64,000 nucleotides of DNA from Narthecium ossifragum (lineage: Eukaryota; Streptophyta; Magnoliopsida; Dioscoreales; Nartheciaceae). The translations under genes and the position numbers were made by a program. The DNA is taken from contig OY986972.1 in the NCBI GenBank assembly GCA_963920575.1, forward strand, positions 17,836,502 through 17,900,501, in the 5' to 3' direction. The notes beneath the pieces were generated by a model, which saw only the letters and a program-made list of their open reading frames with translations, made no database searches and was not told where the DNA came from. This document shows positions 1 to 11,886 of the stretch, piece by piece (the stretch's first letter is position 1; the number at the start of each line of letters is the position of its first letter).

Positions 1-152
1 GACAAATACCGAAAACTTAACTTAATAGTGGAATAGAGAAAGATGGGTTAGCTGGTGTTTTGAGGATTGATTGCAACCAAAATTGATTGTGAGAGTGGTG
101 CTGAGGTCGACTGTCAGCATGCGCTGACTCAAAAATAGAGCCGTTGGAGAGT

Positions 153-352
153 TACAATATTATATATATTATACACTTTACGTACAAACATTTGAATTAA
201 TATAATAATTAATTTAAATATTATAATCTTAACCCATTAGCTAACTCACTATTATAATATTATATCTTTTATACACTTTACGTAGATACATTTGAATTAA
301 TTTAATAGCTAATTCAAATATTATAATCTTAACCCACTAGCTTGCCCATTAT
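153..352. repeat. Two-copy 100-bp AT-rich tandem repeat
   Basis: The stretch from about 153 is repeated exactly 100 bp downstream: the block with ATACACTTTACGTA at 171 recurs at 271, and TTATAATCTTAACCCA at 221 recurs at 321 with one change. Copies differ at scattered bases. A related AT-rich segment appears near 6640-6710. A 7-bp inverted repeat (371-387) follows it. No coding capacity is seen here or in 1-152. Confidence 0.75.
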
Positions 353-387
353 TATAATACTAATGGAAACCCGTGCCCCTGGCACGG

Positions 388-772
388 ACGTTGATTGTAT
401 TGGAATGAAAATAAATGCTTGCTGCTAGCACGGTTGAAATTCGAGATTTATGTAATCACAAATTTATTATGAAAACACTTTGTAAACCTCCTACAAATGA
501 TTCATTGTCAACTGAATTGTAATGACACAGTTCAAATCATACCTTAACGCTACCCTGTCAAAATGATCCAAAGCATCATATAATAAAACTCCAGGTGATG
601 TGCTTCCAATTTGAAAGATAGAAACACTTTGAATATGGCACTCTTCGCAAAAACACTCACTCAACTTTTCAGCAATTAAATCTATCAATAATTAAATTAA
701 GAATAGAAACTTGTCAGTAATTAAAAAACCCACGAAATAAGGCTGGCATCGCCATCGGCTGAGCGTTTAACC
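388..772. other. AT-rich spacer without recognisable gene
   Basis: This stretch is AT-rich. It holds one short minus-strand open frame (688-491, 65 codons) whose protein I do not recognise. No promoter or RNA gene is evident. Confidence 0.5.
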
Positions 773-1177
773 ATGCCTCTTCAACAACCACTCAACGTGG
801 CACTTCATGTCCTCATGGCCCGAGCTCTGCCATGGCTCGCCGGCGGTCCCCTTGACCTCATGCAAGCCCGCGCGGCCCGCACCAAGCTCGACCTCCCTTG
901 TTCCGTCGACGCCCACGAAAAAGCCGACCCCCAACGGCCCCCCGAAGCCCTCCATGCAAGATCTCCTTCTTAGAGGACGCCATTGACGGCATCAAGACCG
1001 ACCCAATGCTCGTCGTTTGGGGTGGGGCGTCTTCGCTCAGAGGACCCCATTGTCTTCGCCATCTTCATCGACTGCGGTGAACATCTCGACCCGCTGATGC
1101 CGGAGTCCTACTTCGACGACGTAATCCGAGCGAAGGGGGCCGGAGGAGCAGATTCGAGCGGCGGGGGTGAGATCTGA
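773..1177 (+). pseudogene. GC-rich coding-like fragment, possibly BAHD acyltransferase-derived
   Basis: This is a GC-rich island in AT-rich surroundings with two overlapping plus-strand open frames (773-973 and 983-1177). The second reads ...IDCGEHLDPLMPESYFDD..., which resembles the DCR..LDPPLP..YFGN segment of plant BAHD acyltransferases. The HXXXD and DFGWG motifs of that family are not visible, and the two frames do not join without a shift. If the likeness is real, this is a small decayed or captured exon piece. The similarity is short and could be chance. Confidence 0.2.
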
Positions 1178-4100
1178 GCGGCAGAAGGCCGGAGGAGAGT
1201 AGAGCACTTAGATATCAAAAAAGGCAAATCACTTAGATACAAATCTTGATTGTTGTTGCAAATATAGTTCAATCTGATCAGAGGAGACAATTCTCTACAC
1301 TTGTTAAGATAGACCACTCTGTTTTTTTCTATCTCAGAATGAGCTACCAATAGCAACAGCTGAACATGATTTTTGCCATACAATATAGAATAAACTACTA
1401 CCTTCTTTGATCGACTACAAAATCCTTGAGATTATGAGCAAGGGAGTCAGCCTTTAGCCTTATCTGGTATTCAGCACATGAGACACAGATTTCTGAAAAG
1501 AGATTAAGCAATGGTGCTTCGCTTGAGCTGTTATTAATTATTGGCTCATCACAGATGGTACATATTTATTTTGAAAGTTACATGCATATCAGTCACCGTT
1601 GATCTAATGTTCTAATGTTACAGGAAGGGCAAAGCAAATCATTCCCATTGCCAAATTGGCGTGGTCACGGCCTGAAATTGGAGATGGGAAGAGTTTGGGA
1701 ACCAGCAGACATATCAGTAGATCCCGGGAATGATCCTGTAAGGCACCCTGTTGCAGTACATTTTCCAGTACTTGCCATACCTAGAAATAGTACATCAAAA
1801 CAATTATTTATGAGAACAAAAAATGCCTGTACCAAACAGCGGGAGCAATAAACAATGAACACACACTAAAATCCCTGGATGTAATAGGTAATAACCAAGT
1901 TATTGCACCCATTCCGAGCAGCAGGTATGAATTTATGCAGCAATTGCATGAATAAAAGGGAGTACACTACAACAATGGTGGTGAGCTGGGCTGGCTGGCA
2001 ATTGCAGCAGGGGAAAAGGATAAAGAAATAAAAGGGACGCTTGACCTGTGCAGTTGGAATTTATGCATCCAACCTCAGGCACTCTGTGGCTGTGGCTCTA
2101 CTATTCTATAAACAAAAAAGGTTGCTTCAATTGGTGGCATAGCTGAGCAGCAGTAAAATAAGGAATCAAATCTACCAAACTCTAGCAAAAATATAAGCTT
2201 ATCTCATCTTGACCTTGTCAAAAAACAATTTCTATAGGCCTCTTGTGAATGATGATCTGTGTCAAAATAATTCAACAGTGCAGAAGGGTGTGGAGTGTAA
2301 GGTACAGAATACCCTGGAACTTTGGTGTATCCGCTTGGGTTCTTTTTCACGCTTATACCTACCTAATTGTGTAAAAACCTTCTGTAAAATTATTCAAATA
2401 GCAGACATGTCCTCCAAAATCTTCTGTTTTCCATACATGTCCTTGACTCTGATTAGTTTTCAAATGACCAAAACTGAGTTTGAAGTTTGAATGAAGACTA
2501 ATGTAAAATGATGGTTAAATATGCAGAATGACGAAAATATCGTTTATTTTTTAATTTAGTCTAGCAATTTTGATCTTAGACAACCACTTCACAGTATCTA
2601 CTTAAAAAATTGAAATGGTGTTTTGGTTGTTTTACACTCAAATAGTCAAAAGTTTGAAATGGCCGCAATTCATGAGAAATGGCAAAAAAACAGGATAAAA
2701 TCAAGATGAGTTTGAAATTTGGGGTTGGTATTGGACTATTTATGGCAGAAACCAAGCTCAATTGTGGAGGTTCTAAAATACTCAATATGTTATAACCCTA
2801 ATAGAATAATGTGTATTTATCCAAACTATACTTCAGATCTTATTAGCTGAGGGATAGATTAAAACAAAAAGAATGAGGCCAAAAACTTAAAACTAATTAA
2901 GCACCATGGCCAGCAATACATATCCAACAAAAGCTAAAATATCAAAAGAAAAAGAACCTTACTCAGATAAGGGAAAAAGGACAAAAAAACCATTATAATC
3001 CAAACTACGACCAATCAGTAAACGCAAAATGGTCACAGAAAAGTTTAAGCTAATTCCTCAGCTTTATTCCACACAAAAATGAGAGAAAATCTGAATGTCG
3101 GTTAAAGATGAGTGTGGAGCAACGTAGACTTGAGAACAATTGATTGGATTGAGCGAAGATGAGGTTAATTCAACTTATTTATGATATAGGATGTAGGAAA
3201 AAAAATTCTTTATGGTAATGAGGCCACCACTCATGACATCATGGTATATCATGACATTAGACTTGAGAATGCAGTGAAGTCTTTCATGAAAATGATACAG
3301 AAGCAAAATAGATATATCATGAAAATACAAAAAGCACAGAAGAAACAAAATTTCGTGCGATTAAACAACTTAATATATCTTAGATGGCAACATAAAACAT
3401 GGACAATCAAAATCTTCTGAGCAATCAAATACTTTTGCTGCATCTCTTACTAACATCCACTTTGATACTGTCCAGTCCATTAAAACCATCAAGATGACAG
3501 CCATTTTGACTATGGCTTTTGGACTGAGCAATCAACCATGTAAACTAAAACATCAAACAAATCATCTACTTTGATCAGCATGAAAGAATCAAGCATCAAA
3601 CCATTTTTGAAAGACACTACCAGGTTTTTTAAATCATCTTACATTTGGTAATCAACAAATACTTAAAAACATCCTCATCTCCGTATCCACCCACACTGTA
3701 TACCACCATAACCCATCTTACAAATAGTTGCTTGATAAAACATCATTCAAAAAAAAAAATTATGTGCAAACCAGTTTCATTACTTTAGAAGCAGAGATTG
3801 AATAAAAGACGAGATTACCTTCATTTATTGCAAGCGCAAATTAGTTGGTCGAACTCCCTCCCCGATGCACACCATTGCAATTTGCAAGTATTGGTACAGA
3901 ACATCAGTGCTATTGTACATTCAGGTATGGCTGTCTTCTCTACCTCCCCCTCCCGTCCCCCAAAACTCAGCAAGTTCTGAAACCAATGGAAAAATTAAGA
4001 GTAAAGAAAGTTTTCTAATGCCTTCTGATCAACACCAATAGTTAACCCTCAAAGTACAACATATCCCGACGAAGTGGCTTCTAGTTTACCATCTCCGCCT

Positions 4101-4229
4101 TTTTTATCTCTACACCCAAGTTTAAACTTAATCCAAAATAAAACAAACTTACTTCTCAGTGAGGTTCGAGTCCCCAAAAGGATTAGAATCATTACAAATT
4201 ACTCAAGAAACATATAAATTTCGGCAAGA
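1178..4229. other. AT-rich region, no supported gene
   Basis: About 3 kb of AT-rich DNA. It holds only short open frames (the longest about 93 codons, 2209-2490) with no family motif that I recognise. Poly-A runs and simple AT tracts are common. I see no RNA gene or terminal repeat. Confidence 0.5.
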
Positions 4230-4405
4230 GCTCTAATAAAAACTACAAATTTCTTTGCCACCTCCAAAGCCTAGAAGATAAGAGCTCCAATAAAAACTAC
4301 TCAAGAAACTTATAAATTTCGACGACTCGCACGTAAACTGAACAGAATTGGCACCAAATCCAAACAAAATATAAACAGAATTGGCACCAATACAAACAAA
4401 AATGA
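4230..4405. repeat. Short local tandem duplications
   Basis: Two small overlapping duplications. A segment with ACTCAAGAAAC.TATAAATTTCG and AATAAAAACTAC is present twice about 110 bp apart. A 36-bp unit containing AACAGAATTGGCACCAA is repeated head-to-tail around 4339-4401. No coding sense was found. Confidence 0.55.
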
Positions 4406-4779
4406 AGAAAGGAGTCACTCCATCGATCTCAACATCCAACAATCCTAAACATGATTCCAGTTGGAACCCCCCGCTGACTAACTAATATATGTGAATGAAC
4501 AAATGATAAATAACAACTGATATTAGTTACTAAGTCCTCAAAAGAAAGAAACAGACCAACTAATATTGAGCAAGAAGATGTTGTCAATCAGCAGCTTGAA
4601 GCCAAATAAGCAGGTAGTTACAGTTGAAGCCAAATAATTCATCTTCAGATTCAACTCAAAAGGAAGAGAACACTGATTATAGAAAGAAATCTAGATAGAT
4701 GGCCAAACATAAAGGGCGACAAAGTGAAAGAAACTGTAGAAAGAAATTGGAACTCAAAGCATAATAGGAAGTGGAGGAA

Positions 4780-5300
4780 ATGACATAGCTAACAACTCAA
4801 GAAACAGAGCTTGGCAGAGGAAGTAGAAATTGGCAGCGCTTGGCAGAGGAATGTGAAGCAAGAGGGAGAGGGAGAGGGAGAGCTTGGCATAATAGAAATT
4901 GGAACTCAAGAAAGAGGGAGAGGGAAGTGAAGCAACATAGCTTGGCAGAGGAAATATGGTGATGCTGGGCACGGGAAAGCTTGGCAGCAGAAATATGGTG
5001 ATGCTATGGTGGTGCTTGGCAGAGGAAAGATTGTCAGAGATGAGATATACCGGGAGAGGATCACAGAGGGAAGTGATGTTCTAAAGACTAACATTAAATC
5101 GAGGTCAGAGAAACTTGTCACCCTTCCCACGACCTCTAAAGACTAACAACTGCCATTAATCACCCTTCCCACGACCTCTAAAGACTAAAGTTAATTAGAA
5201 GCATCGAGCAGAGGATCACAGAGATGAGATATACCGGGAGAGGATCACAGAGGGAAGTGATGTTCTAAAGACTAACATTAATTAGAAGCTTGGCAGAGGG
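4780..5300. repeat. Local purine-rich direct repeats
   Basis: Short GCTTGGCAGAGGAA and AATATGGTGATGCT motifs recur several times. A segment of about 60 bp at 5036-5096 is duplicated at 5220-5280 (offset 184 bp), and a segment of about 28 bp at 5119 recurs at 5161 (offset 42 bp). The pattern suggests replication slippage or unequal exchange. No gene is supported. Confidence 0.6.
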
Positions 5301-5929
5301 AAAGCTCACCGGAGATATGGCGGTGCTGGGCGCGGCGAGGCTTGGATGACAGCGGGGATGTCTAGATCAGCAGGATCCGGCGACAGGAGACATCGGCCTC
5401 ACTCCTCATCCTTGGCCGGCCAAGAAAAATCCCATCAGAATGGAAAGCAATCCAGTTGGGTATTGGATTTTTTTAACAACGGCACGAAGGCCATGAGAGC
5501 ATTATAACTTCAAGAATTCACAATGGTCTGTTCAACTTCACTAAAATAAGAAATCAAACCATCTCAAGAATCCAAAAGAATGGGAGATGGATTAGAAGAG
5601 TCAAAGAGGAGCACCTTGCATCCAAGAGAACAGAACCGGAATGAATCCAGGAGACTCCGGCAGCAAATCTCGCATGTGTTGGTGACCCCTTTGCCATCCA
5701 CGGCAACGCCGACTCCAATGCGAAGGACCCGCACCGCCCTAGAAACGCCGGGCAGACCGCTGCACCGCCACCAGCGGTTGGGAGGGTTCGGCGTGCTCGC
5801 GCATGGGGTCGGGGAGGTGTGAGGAGCGGAGGAGAAGTGGCGAAGAGAGAGATGCGGTTGGCGAGAGGGGAGCGGATCACGAAGGCTCTGTGGACAGAGG
5901 GTTGTCGGAGGCGGAGAGGAGGATCGGGG

Positions 5930-6400
5930 TGGTTTGCGAGAGGGGACGGGAAGAGTCGAGGGAGAAGAGGATCGGGGAGGGGAAGTGGGGGAATGGAAGA
6001 AGTGGATCGGGGCGGTCGGAGAGGTAGTGGCTCCGAGGGAGAAGAGGATCGGGGAGGGGAATCGTCTGCGTCGATCAGGGGACCCGATCGGTTGCTATTG
6101 GTCTTAGGGGTGGTTTGCGAGAGAGGACGGAGGGAGTCGAGGGAAAAGAGGATCGGGGAGGGCAAGTGGGGGATCGGGGCGGTCGGAGAGGTAGTGGCTC
6201 CGAGGGAGAAGAGGATCGGGGAGGGGAATGGTCGGCGTCGATCAGGAGACCGATCGGTTGCTTTTGGTGGTTGCTATTGGTGGGGTGGTTTGCGAGAAGG
6301 AGAGCGGAGGGAGTCGAGGGAGAAGAGGATCGGGGAGGGGAAGTGGTGGGGGTGGGCTTCGAAACTGAACAGCGTTAAAAGCCACGCGGGATGACATGTA
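5930..6400. repeat. GC-rich purine tandem repeat, 175-181-bp unit
   Basis: TGGTTTGCGAG starts units at 5930, 6111 and 6286, giving two full units and a partial third. Within each unit the motif GAGAAGAGGATCGGGGAGG recurs about twice. Long open frames on both strands here (5819-6394 plus, 6165-5554 minus) are explained by the lack of stops in GC-rich repeats. Neither translates to a recognisable protein. It may derive from the 5' end of a gene or the GC-rich part of an LTR element. Confidence 0.6.
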
Positions 6401-6528
6401 GGACATTGGATGCCAAATAAGATGCCATTAGGACAATGAAAAAACACCATCCTTAACCATATGAACCCTGATTGGGCGATGCACATGACATGTAGGCAAT
6501 GCACATGCCCACGTGGCATGTACCTCAA

Positions 6529-6613
6529 CCGTTGGATTGAATCGGGATGTGTGCCCGATTCAATCCAACGGCCATGATTTGTGTACATGGGTACATCCCA
6601 TGTACACAAATCA
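6529..6613. repeat. Two back-to-back perfect inverted repeats (hairpins)
   Basis: First hairpin: an 18-bp arm at 6529-6546 and its exact complement at 6554-6571, with a 7-nt loop. Second hairpin: a 17-bp arm at 6575-6591 and its exact complement at 6597-6613, with a 5-nt loop. Only 3 nt separate the two. Both arms are perfect, which is unusual in decayed surroundings. It could be the subterminal structure of a Helitron or a foldback MITE. No terminal repeat pair or target duplication was identified. Confidence 0.7.
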
Positions 6614-8039
6614 TTTTTGTAACCATATTGCTATATATAAGTGATTATATATTTTATACATTTTACAACTTTATCCTTATCCCAAGCTTAACTCACTAAC
6701 TTACCCATGTTTCTGAGCCAAACGCCAAAAGTGAGTTAAGTTTACTCTCATTTCATATCTCCACTTTTTTACCCCTAACCCTCTTAACCCTATTCCCCTT
6801 AACCCTGAATCAAACGAGAGCTTTGTCCCTAATTAATAAAAAGGGGCTGTTAGGGTATTTCTCGGTAACTTGTATGGTCGTTTTCCCAAAACAATAAGAA
6901 CGCTTTATGCTTGCTAGCCCATGGACGTATGTGATTCTCACCGAGCCATGTTAAATCTGTGTTTTGTCTTTGTTTATTGTTTATTTGCATAGATCTTGTG
7001 CGCAGCAGTCTCTAACATTAAACAATAACCATATTTGTATTCCATATTTGCTGTATTTTACAACAAAAACATAACTTTGACCATGTCTCACCCATGTTGA
7101 ACATCGCCATGCCAGTTCTGGCCTTCGACATGATCAACACCGATCCCTCCATGATACTCGGCAACTCAAAGTGTCACCAGTTAATATTTTCGTACATTAT
7201 ATAAAAGCTCTTATGTTGTGAAAAATATGCATAATTACCACAAGTACGTATTTTACAAAATTCTTGAATTACATACCTATTGGCAATGGAAGCATAAGAT
7301 ATACCGACAATGCTCGCATTGGAGTTAGGGTAAGAGTGCAAGCTAGCTTAAGCCAAACAATCTTCATAAACGATCTTCTTGGAGGCTCGACATGTATGTT
7401 TTCGCCTTTTTGGGCTCCAAGATGGATAGCAAGAGTATGAGCCACACAATGGCTTGCACCACTGAAATCTGCACGACAAGATCCGGTGCTGAAGTCCCGT
7501 ACATACGTACATCGCATGGAACAATGGCACTCCAACGACCAATGAGCTGGTTAGCGTCGACAGAGAGAAGCTAGAGATTGACCATCAGTAGCTCCCTTTT
7601 CTACTGACGATCCGCCACCAACGCACCGATGCGTAGCCGAAGTAGAACCTATCTCAAAATCTATTCAGATATCTCAGAAAATACTAGGAATAGAGAGAAA
7701 GAAAGAGATCTCTCAATTTTGGTTTATCAAACCTCAAAAACTGAAGGTAAATCTCAAAAACTGAAAAATTACAAGTCTCATATTCAGAATCTATAAAGGA
7801 CCAATCCTAATTCATGGAGCACCTGAACTTGCCCAAAATAGCAAAATCCAAAATTTACCCAAAATAGTAAATCCGGGACAAACTTAGGAAACTAAAATAA
7901 ATAACAATCCTAAGGACACTAGAACTGACGGAATCAACTTCCGAGTTTGCTATAAAGGGAAATGAGTAAAAGAAAAACTTTTCTAAAATAGCCGATTACT
8001 CTACCCTTCATCAGCCTAAAAACTTCCTCTCCCATCGCC
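6614..8039. other. Intergenic, no supported gene
   Basis: AT-rich sequence with short open frames only. A minus-strand frame at 7535-7269 contains a GASHCVAHTLA stretch faintly like the C-terminus of LINE-type RNase H, but this is too weak to call. The rest shows no motif or repeat that I can name. Confidence 0.4.
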
Positions 8040-8400
8040 GAAGACCCTCCTCCAAGGAACCTAGCGTCGGCCACTACTGATCTCGTTACTCACGACATCC
8101 CACAAAACCTTGAAACACGTCCATAAGCATCATCAGGCCACCACGAATCTTCCCCAACACTCGTAGAGACCGATCGGAGCTTAGATTGTCGGCTCCCAAC
8201 TCCGGTGACCCTCCACCACCAACGAAATCCACCGATTCAGCCGCCCTCTGGTGCCTCGTGACTCTATGAAGCTTTCAGAAGCCTCAGGAGGTCTCCCCGA
8301 CACTTCCTCCTCCTTCCCCAACCCCGATCAAGGCTTGGATCGTCAGATCCCAACTCCGGCAATCTTCCACCGCGCCATCCGCCGTAGTTGTGACGCCACC
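8040..8400. other. GC-rich block related to the nested element's GC-rich region
   Basis: A cytosine-rich block with a repeated CCCAACTCCGG motif (near 8197 and 8350). The phrase CAACTCCGGCAATCTTCCAC near 8352 also occurs, inverted, around 24070-24090 inside the nested antisense retroelement. This suggests the block is a remnant of the same or a related element's 3' noncoding region. Confidence 0.4.
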
Positions 8401-8854
8401 ACCCTGGCTAGTAATTATAATTAGCAATCAGGGGTATTTTAGTCTTTTTTTTATTATGCCAGCCAAATAAACACACGTGGGGATATAACCTTAAAAGCAT
8501 ATAAGGTGGGTTTTTTTAACCAATATTGTTGCATTAAATGGGGTTAATGCTAATTAACTATAAAAACAGTATGGTGTTGAACAAGTTGGAGCTAAGCTTA
8601 GGGAGTGATTTGGTTTGGTTTGGATGAGGTTTGGTAGAGTGGGGATGCCGGTGGGGTGATGCTGATCTTGGATGGTGCTGCAAGAGTAGGTGAAGGCGGT
8701 GTTGTAGGAGGAGGAGGCTGGAGGACGACGAGGAAAGCGAAGGGGGTGAGGTTGGTGGTCGTTTGGAGGAGCGGGAGAGGCCAGAACGGCCTCAAAATCG
8801 TGCGGTAGTGGTCGACTTGGGAACGTGCTGATCGAGCCACAGATGAGCGATAAC
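8401..8854. other. Spacer before the LTR array, no supported gene
   Basis: A short T-rich tract is followed by a G-rich segment with minus-strand open frame 8870-8598. The predicted protein is proline- and serine-rich with no recognisable domain. The left edge of the first LTR copy runs into this segment without a clear boundary. Confidence 0.4.
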
Positions 8855-9033
8855 GCTTGAAAAGTGTCACAACTTAACGTGCATGATCAAAACACCCATG
8901 TAATTTGGCTTTGTTGGTCTCCAAGCAACGCTTCACTGACTACTTTTATCCCATTTCAGGTATAACAACGCATAATAGGAGTTAGATCAACTTTGGAGCT
9001 AAAAGAACGTATTTTGGCAATTCTGGCAAGTAG

Positions 9034-9194
9034 GATCGATCCGACTCTATTAGTGCGATCGATCCTACTCGCCCAGCGACGGGACAATGAACAATAGAAG
9101 GATCGATAGTACTCAGCATGACGGATCGATCCTCCTCGGGACGTAGCGTAACAACATGTGAACGATCGATCGGACTCGATAGGTCCGATCGATC
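9034..9194. repeat. Paired GATCGATC boxes, LTR copy 1
   Basis: Three pairs with 15-nt spacers: 9034-9041 with 9057-9064, 9101-9108 (last base changed) with 9124-9131, and 9164-9171 with 9187-9194. A fourth pair near 9230-9257 is mutated in this copy. Each octamer is a perfect palindrome, so each pair is also an inverted repeat that can form a hairpin. Confidence 0.85.
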
Positions 9195-9320
9195 CCTCTC
9201 GGGGCGTCACCAGCAATTGAAGGAGTCGGATTTATCCTACTCCATAGAAGGTTCGATCCTTTGCAGCCAGAATTAAAGATCAACGGCTCAGATCTAATCC
9301 GTGGGAGATGTTTGCTTAGG

Positions 9321-9330
9321 CTATAAATAG
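9321..9330 (+). promoter_or_regulatory. LTR TATA box
   Basis: CTATAAATAG lies at the same LTR position in all four copies (also 10831, 12340 and 30341), about 110 bp upstream of the leader ORF. It is the likely promoter TATA box for retrotransposon transcription. Confidence 0.65.
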
Positions 9331-10543
9331 TCAATGTTTAGGGATTTTTGGGGGCTTTTTCCAGACGTTTTTGGGGAGAGTTTTCCTATCTTTTTCTACA
9401 CTTTTCTTCGGCGATTCTTTGGAGGAGATCCATGGCGGGAGTAGATCATCAACTTTCATTGATGGATCGACCCCTAAAGATGAGTAGTTCAAACCATAAC
9501 CATGGGATTCTTATGATGTAACTAAAGTTTTTCCTAATGATTTCTTAGATCTAGGGCTTGTATACACTCTTGTTTGATTTATATGGATTGCTTCCTATTT
9601 TCTTCATACCTTGGTGTTGATTTCTTGCTGGATGTATGGATAGTTCTGGTTTGCACTTGATTCTAGAGCTTGTGTATATTAGGGCTTGGATTGGATTCAT
9701 CCAAATAAAAGGATCATGTTAGTCCCTTGGTATCTCGGATAGAATCTTCTTCGTGATTAGGGATTGTATAGGTCTAGTCTCACTATAGTAGTGCTAATCC
9801 CACTACGTTCCATCCCTAATCCTTCATGCATCTTACCTTTGTAGTTTCGGCCATCGAGATGAAAAGTCATCTCGATCATACGCCTAAATCCATATCCATG
9901 TTATTATTTGCGATGAATTCATTCTAATAAGAGGGTTCATTAGCAATGAACGTAACTAATCATTCGGTCACTGACATTTAGATAATTGTTCTTGCCAACA
10001 AGGAATCCTAACCAGAATTTGTTGAGTGATAAGGAGAACTAGCCATTCACTTATCAATTATTAGGAAGCCACTCATCGTGTTTGCATGCCCTGATCTTAG
10101 GAAGACTTGGTAAAACCTTAGTTTTTGATTAAGAATCATGTGGTCCTTTCTCTCATATTCATAAATCTTTTAGTATAAATTTAGTTAATTTCAACCCGTA
10201 ATCTTTTCCCAACTCATTAGTAAGAAATTTGCTAAGTGTTCGATCTCAATCACTTAAATCCATGTGGACTCGACTCGGATTCTCCACTATCTACTATTTC
10301 TTAGTAGTAAAAGTAGAGCACCGGAATTTATTGTAATTTTGGTTAGACATGTTACGCCGCGACACTTTTCAAGTTCTTATAAGACTTGAAAATTCCACAA
10401 AACACCCTTGTAATTTGACTTTGTTGGTCTCCGAGCAACTCTTCACTGACTACTTTTATCCCATTTCAGGTATAACAGCGTCTAATAGAAGTTAGATCAA
10501 CTTTGGAGCTAAAAGAACGTATTTTGGCAATTCTGGCAGGTAG

Positions 10544-10768
10544 GATCGATCCGACTCTATTAGTGCGATCGATCCTACTCGCCCAGCGACGGGACAATGA
10601 ACAATAGAAGGATCGATCGTACTCAGCATGACGGATCGATCCTCCTCGGGACGTAGCGTAACAACATGTGAACGATCGATCGGACTCGATAGGTCTGATC
10701 GATCCCTCTCGGGGCGTCACCAGCAATTGAAGGATTCGGATCGATCCTACTCCATAGAAGGTTCGATC
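10544..10768. repeat. Paired GATCGATC boxes, LTR copy 2
   Basis: Four consecutive pairs. The first three octamer pairs are spaced by 15 nt and the fourth (10739-10746 with 10761-10768) by 14 nt. The first pair extends to 12-bp arms (GTAGGATCGATC and its complement), so it could form a stable stem-loop. Confidence 0.85.
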
Positions 10769-10941
10769 CTTTGCGGCCAGAATTAAAGATCAACGGCTCA
10801 GATCTAATCCGTGGGAGATGTTTGCTTAGGCTATAAATAGTCAATGTTTAGGGATTTTTGGGGGCTTTTTCCAGACGTTTTTGGGGAGAGTTTTCCTATC
10901 TTTTTCTACACTTTTCTTCGGCGATTCTTTGGAGGAGATCC

Positions 10942-11001
10942 ATGGCGGGAGGAGATCATCAACTTCCACCGATGGATCGACCCCTAAAGATGAGTAGTTA
11001 A
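10942..11001 (+). CDS. LTR leader micro-ORF, 19 codons
   Basis: An ATG about 100 bp downstream of the TATA box opens a 19-residue frame, MAGGDHQLPPMDRPLKMSS, ending at TAA. The same frame is present in the 3' LTR. Diverged but alignable versions exist in the relict antisense LTR and the nested element's LTR. In copies 1 and 3 the stop is altered and the frame runs on to 29 codons. It may be a uORF in the retrotransposon leader. It is not a known protein and could be incidental. Confidence 0.35.
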   Translation: MAGGDHQLPPMDRPLKMSS

Positions 11002-11886
11002 AACCATAACCATGGGATTCTTATGATGTAACTAGGGTTTTTCCTAAGGATTTCTTAGATCTAGGGCTTGTATACACTCTTGTTTGGTTTATATGGATTG
11101 CTTCCTATTTTCTTTATATCTTGGTGTTGATTTCTTGCTGGATATATGGATTATCCTAGTTTGCACTTGATATTAGAGCTTGTGTATGCTAGGGCTTGGA
11201 TTGGATTCATCCAAATAAGAGAATCAGCTAGTCCCATGATATCACGGATAGAATCTTCTTCGTGATTAGGGATTGTATAGTGCTAGTCCCACTATAGTAG
11301 TGCAAATCCTACTACGTTCCATCCCTAATCCTTCATGCATCTTACCTTTGTAGTTTCGCCCATCGAGATGCGAAGTCATCTCGATCATACACCTAAATCC
11401 ATATCCATGTTATTATTTGCGATGAATTCATCCTAATAAGAGGGTTCATTAGCAATGAACGTAACTAATCATTCGGTCACTGACATTTAGATAATTGTTC
11501 TTCCCAACAAAGAATCCTAACCAGAACTTATTGAGTGATAAGGAAAACTAGCCATTCACTTATCAATTATTAGGAAGCCACTCATCGTGTTTGCATGCAC
11601 TGATCATAGGAAGACTTGGTAAAACCTTAGTTTTTGATTAAGAATCCTGTGGTCCTTTCTCTCATATTCATAAATCTCTTAGTATAAATTTAGTTAATTT
11701 CAACCCGTAATTTTTTCCCAACTCATTAGTAAGAAATTTGCTAAGTGTTCGATCTCAATCACTTAAATCCCTGTGGACTCGACTCGGATTCTCCACTATC
11801 TACTATTTCTTAGTAGTTAAAGTAGAGCACCGGAATTTATTGTAATTTTGGTTAGACTTGTTAAGCCGCGACACTTTTCAAGTTCT

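Larger units (their letters stand above)
8855..10377 (+). mobile_element. Athila-type LTR, tandem copy 1
   Basis: First of three head-to-tail LTR copies. It contains the paired GATCGATC array (9034-9194), a TATA box CTATAAATAG at 9321, a short leader ORF from ATG 9432 and a long AT-rich R/U5-like region. Its right end (GCGACACTTTTCAAGTTCT) runs directly into copy 2. The left edge is degenerate: TGATAAG is not intact, and about 20 bp near 8868-8890 has no match in the other copies. The start is therefore approximate. Confidence 0.8.
10378..11886 (+). mobile_element. Athila-type LTR, tandem copy 2
   Basis: The second tandem LTR copy is about 1.51 kb. It is joined to copy 1 and copy 3 by the same fused junction, TTCTTATAAGACTTG. 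There the expected LTR end (...TTCTATCA) and LTR start (TGATAAG...) have lost several bases. All landmarks are present: paired GATCGATC boxes (10544-10768), TATA box (10831) and a 19-codon leader ORF (10942-11001). Confidence 0.85.

Noticed and set aside
371..387. CCGTGCC/GGCACGG hairpin as a Helitron 3' end
   Set aside because: No CTRR end follows the hairpin on either strand at the expected distance, and no 5' TC start was found.
7269..7535. Possible LINE-type RNase H C-terminus on the minus strand
   Set aside because: Only a GASHCVAHTLA stretch is suggestive. No DIR or catalytic Asp context and no neighbouring zf-RVT piece.
8956..9334. Overlapping open frames repeated in each LTR (also 10466-10844 and 29976-30354)
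   Set aside because: They arise from the GATCGATC array on the minus strand, lack a domain, and shift with array mutations. They are repeat artefacts.
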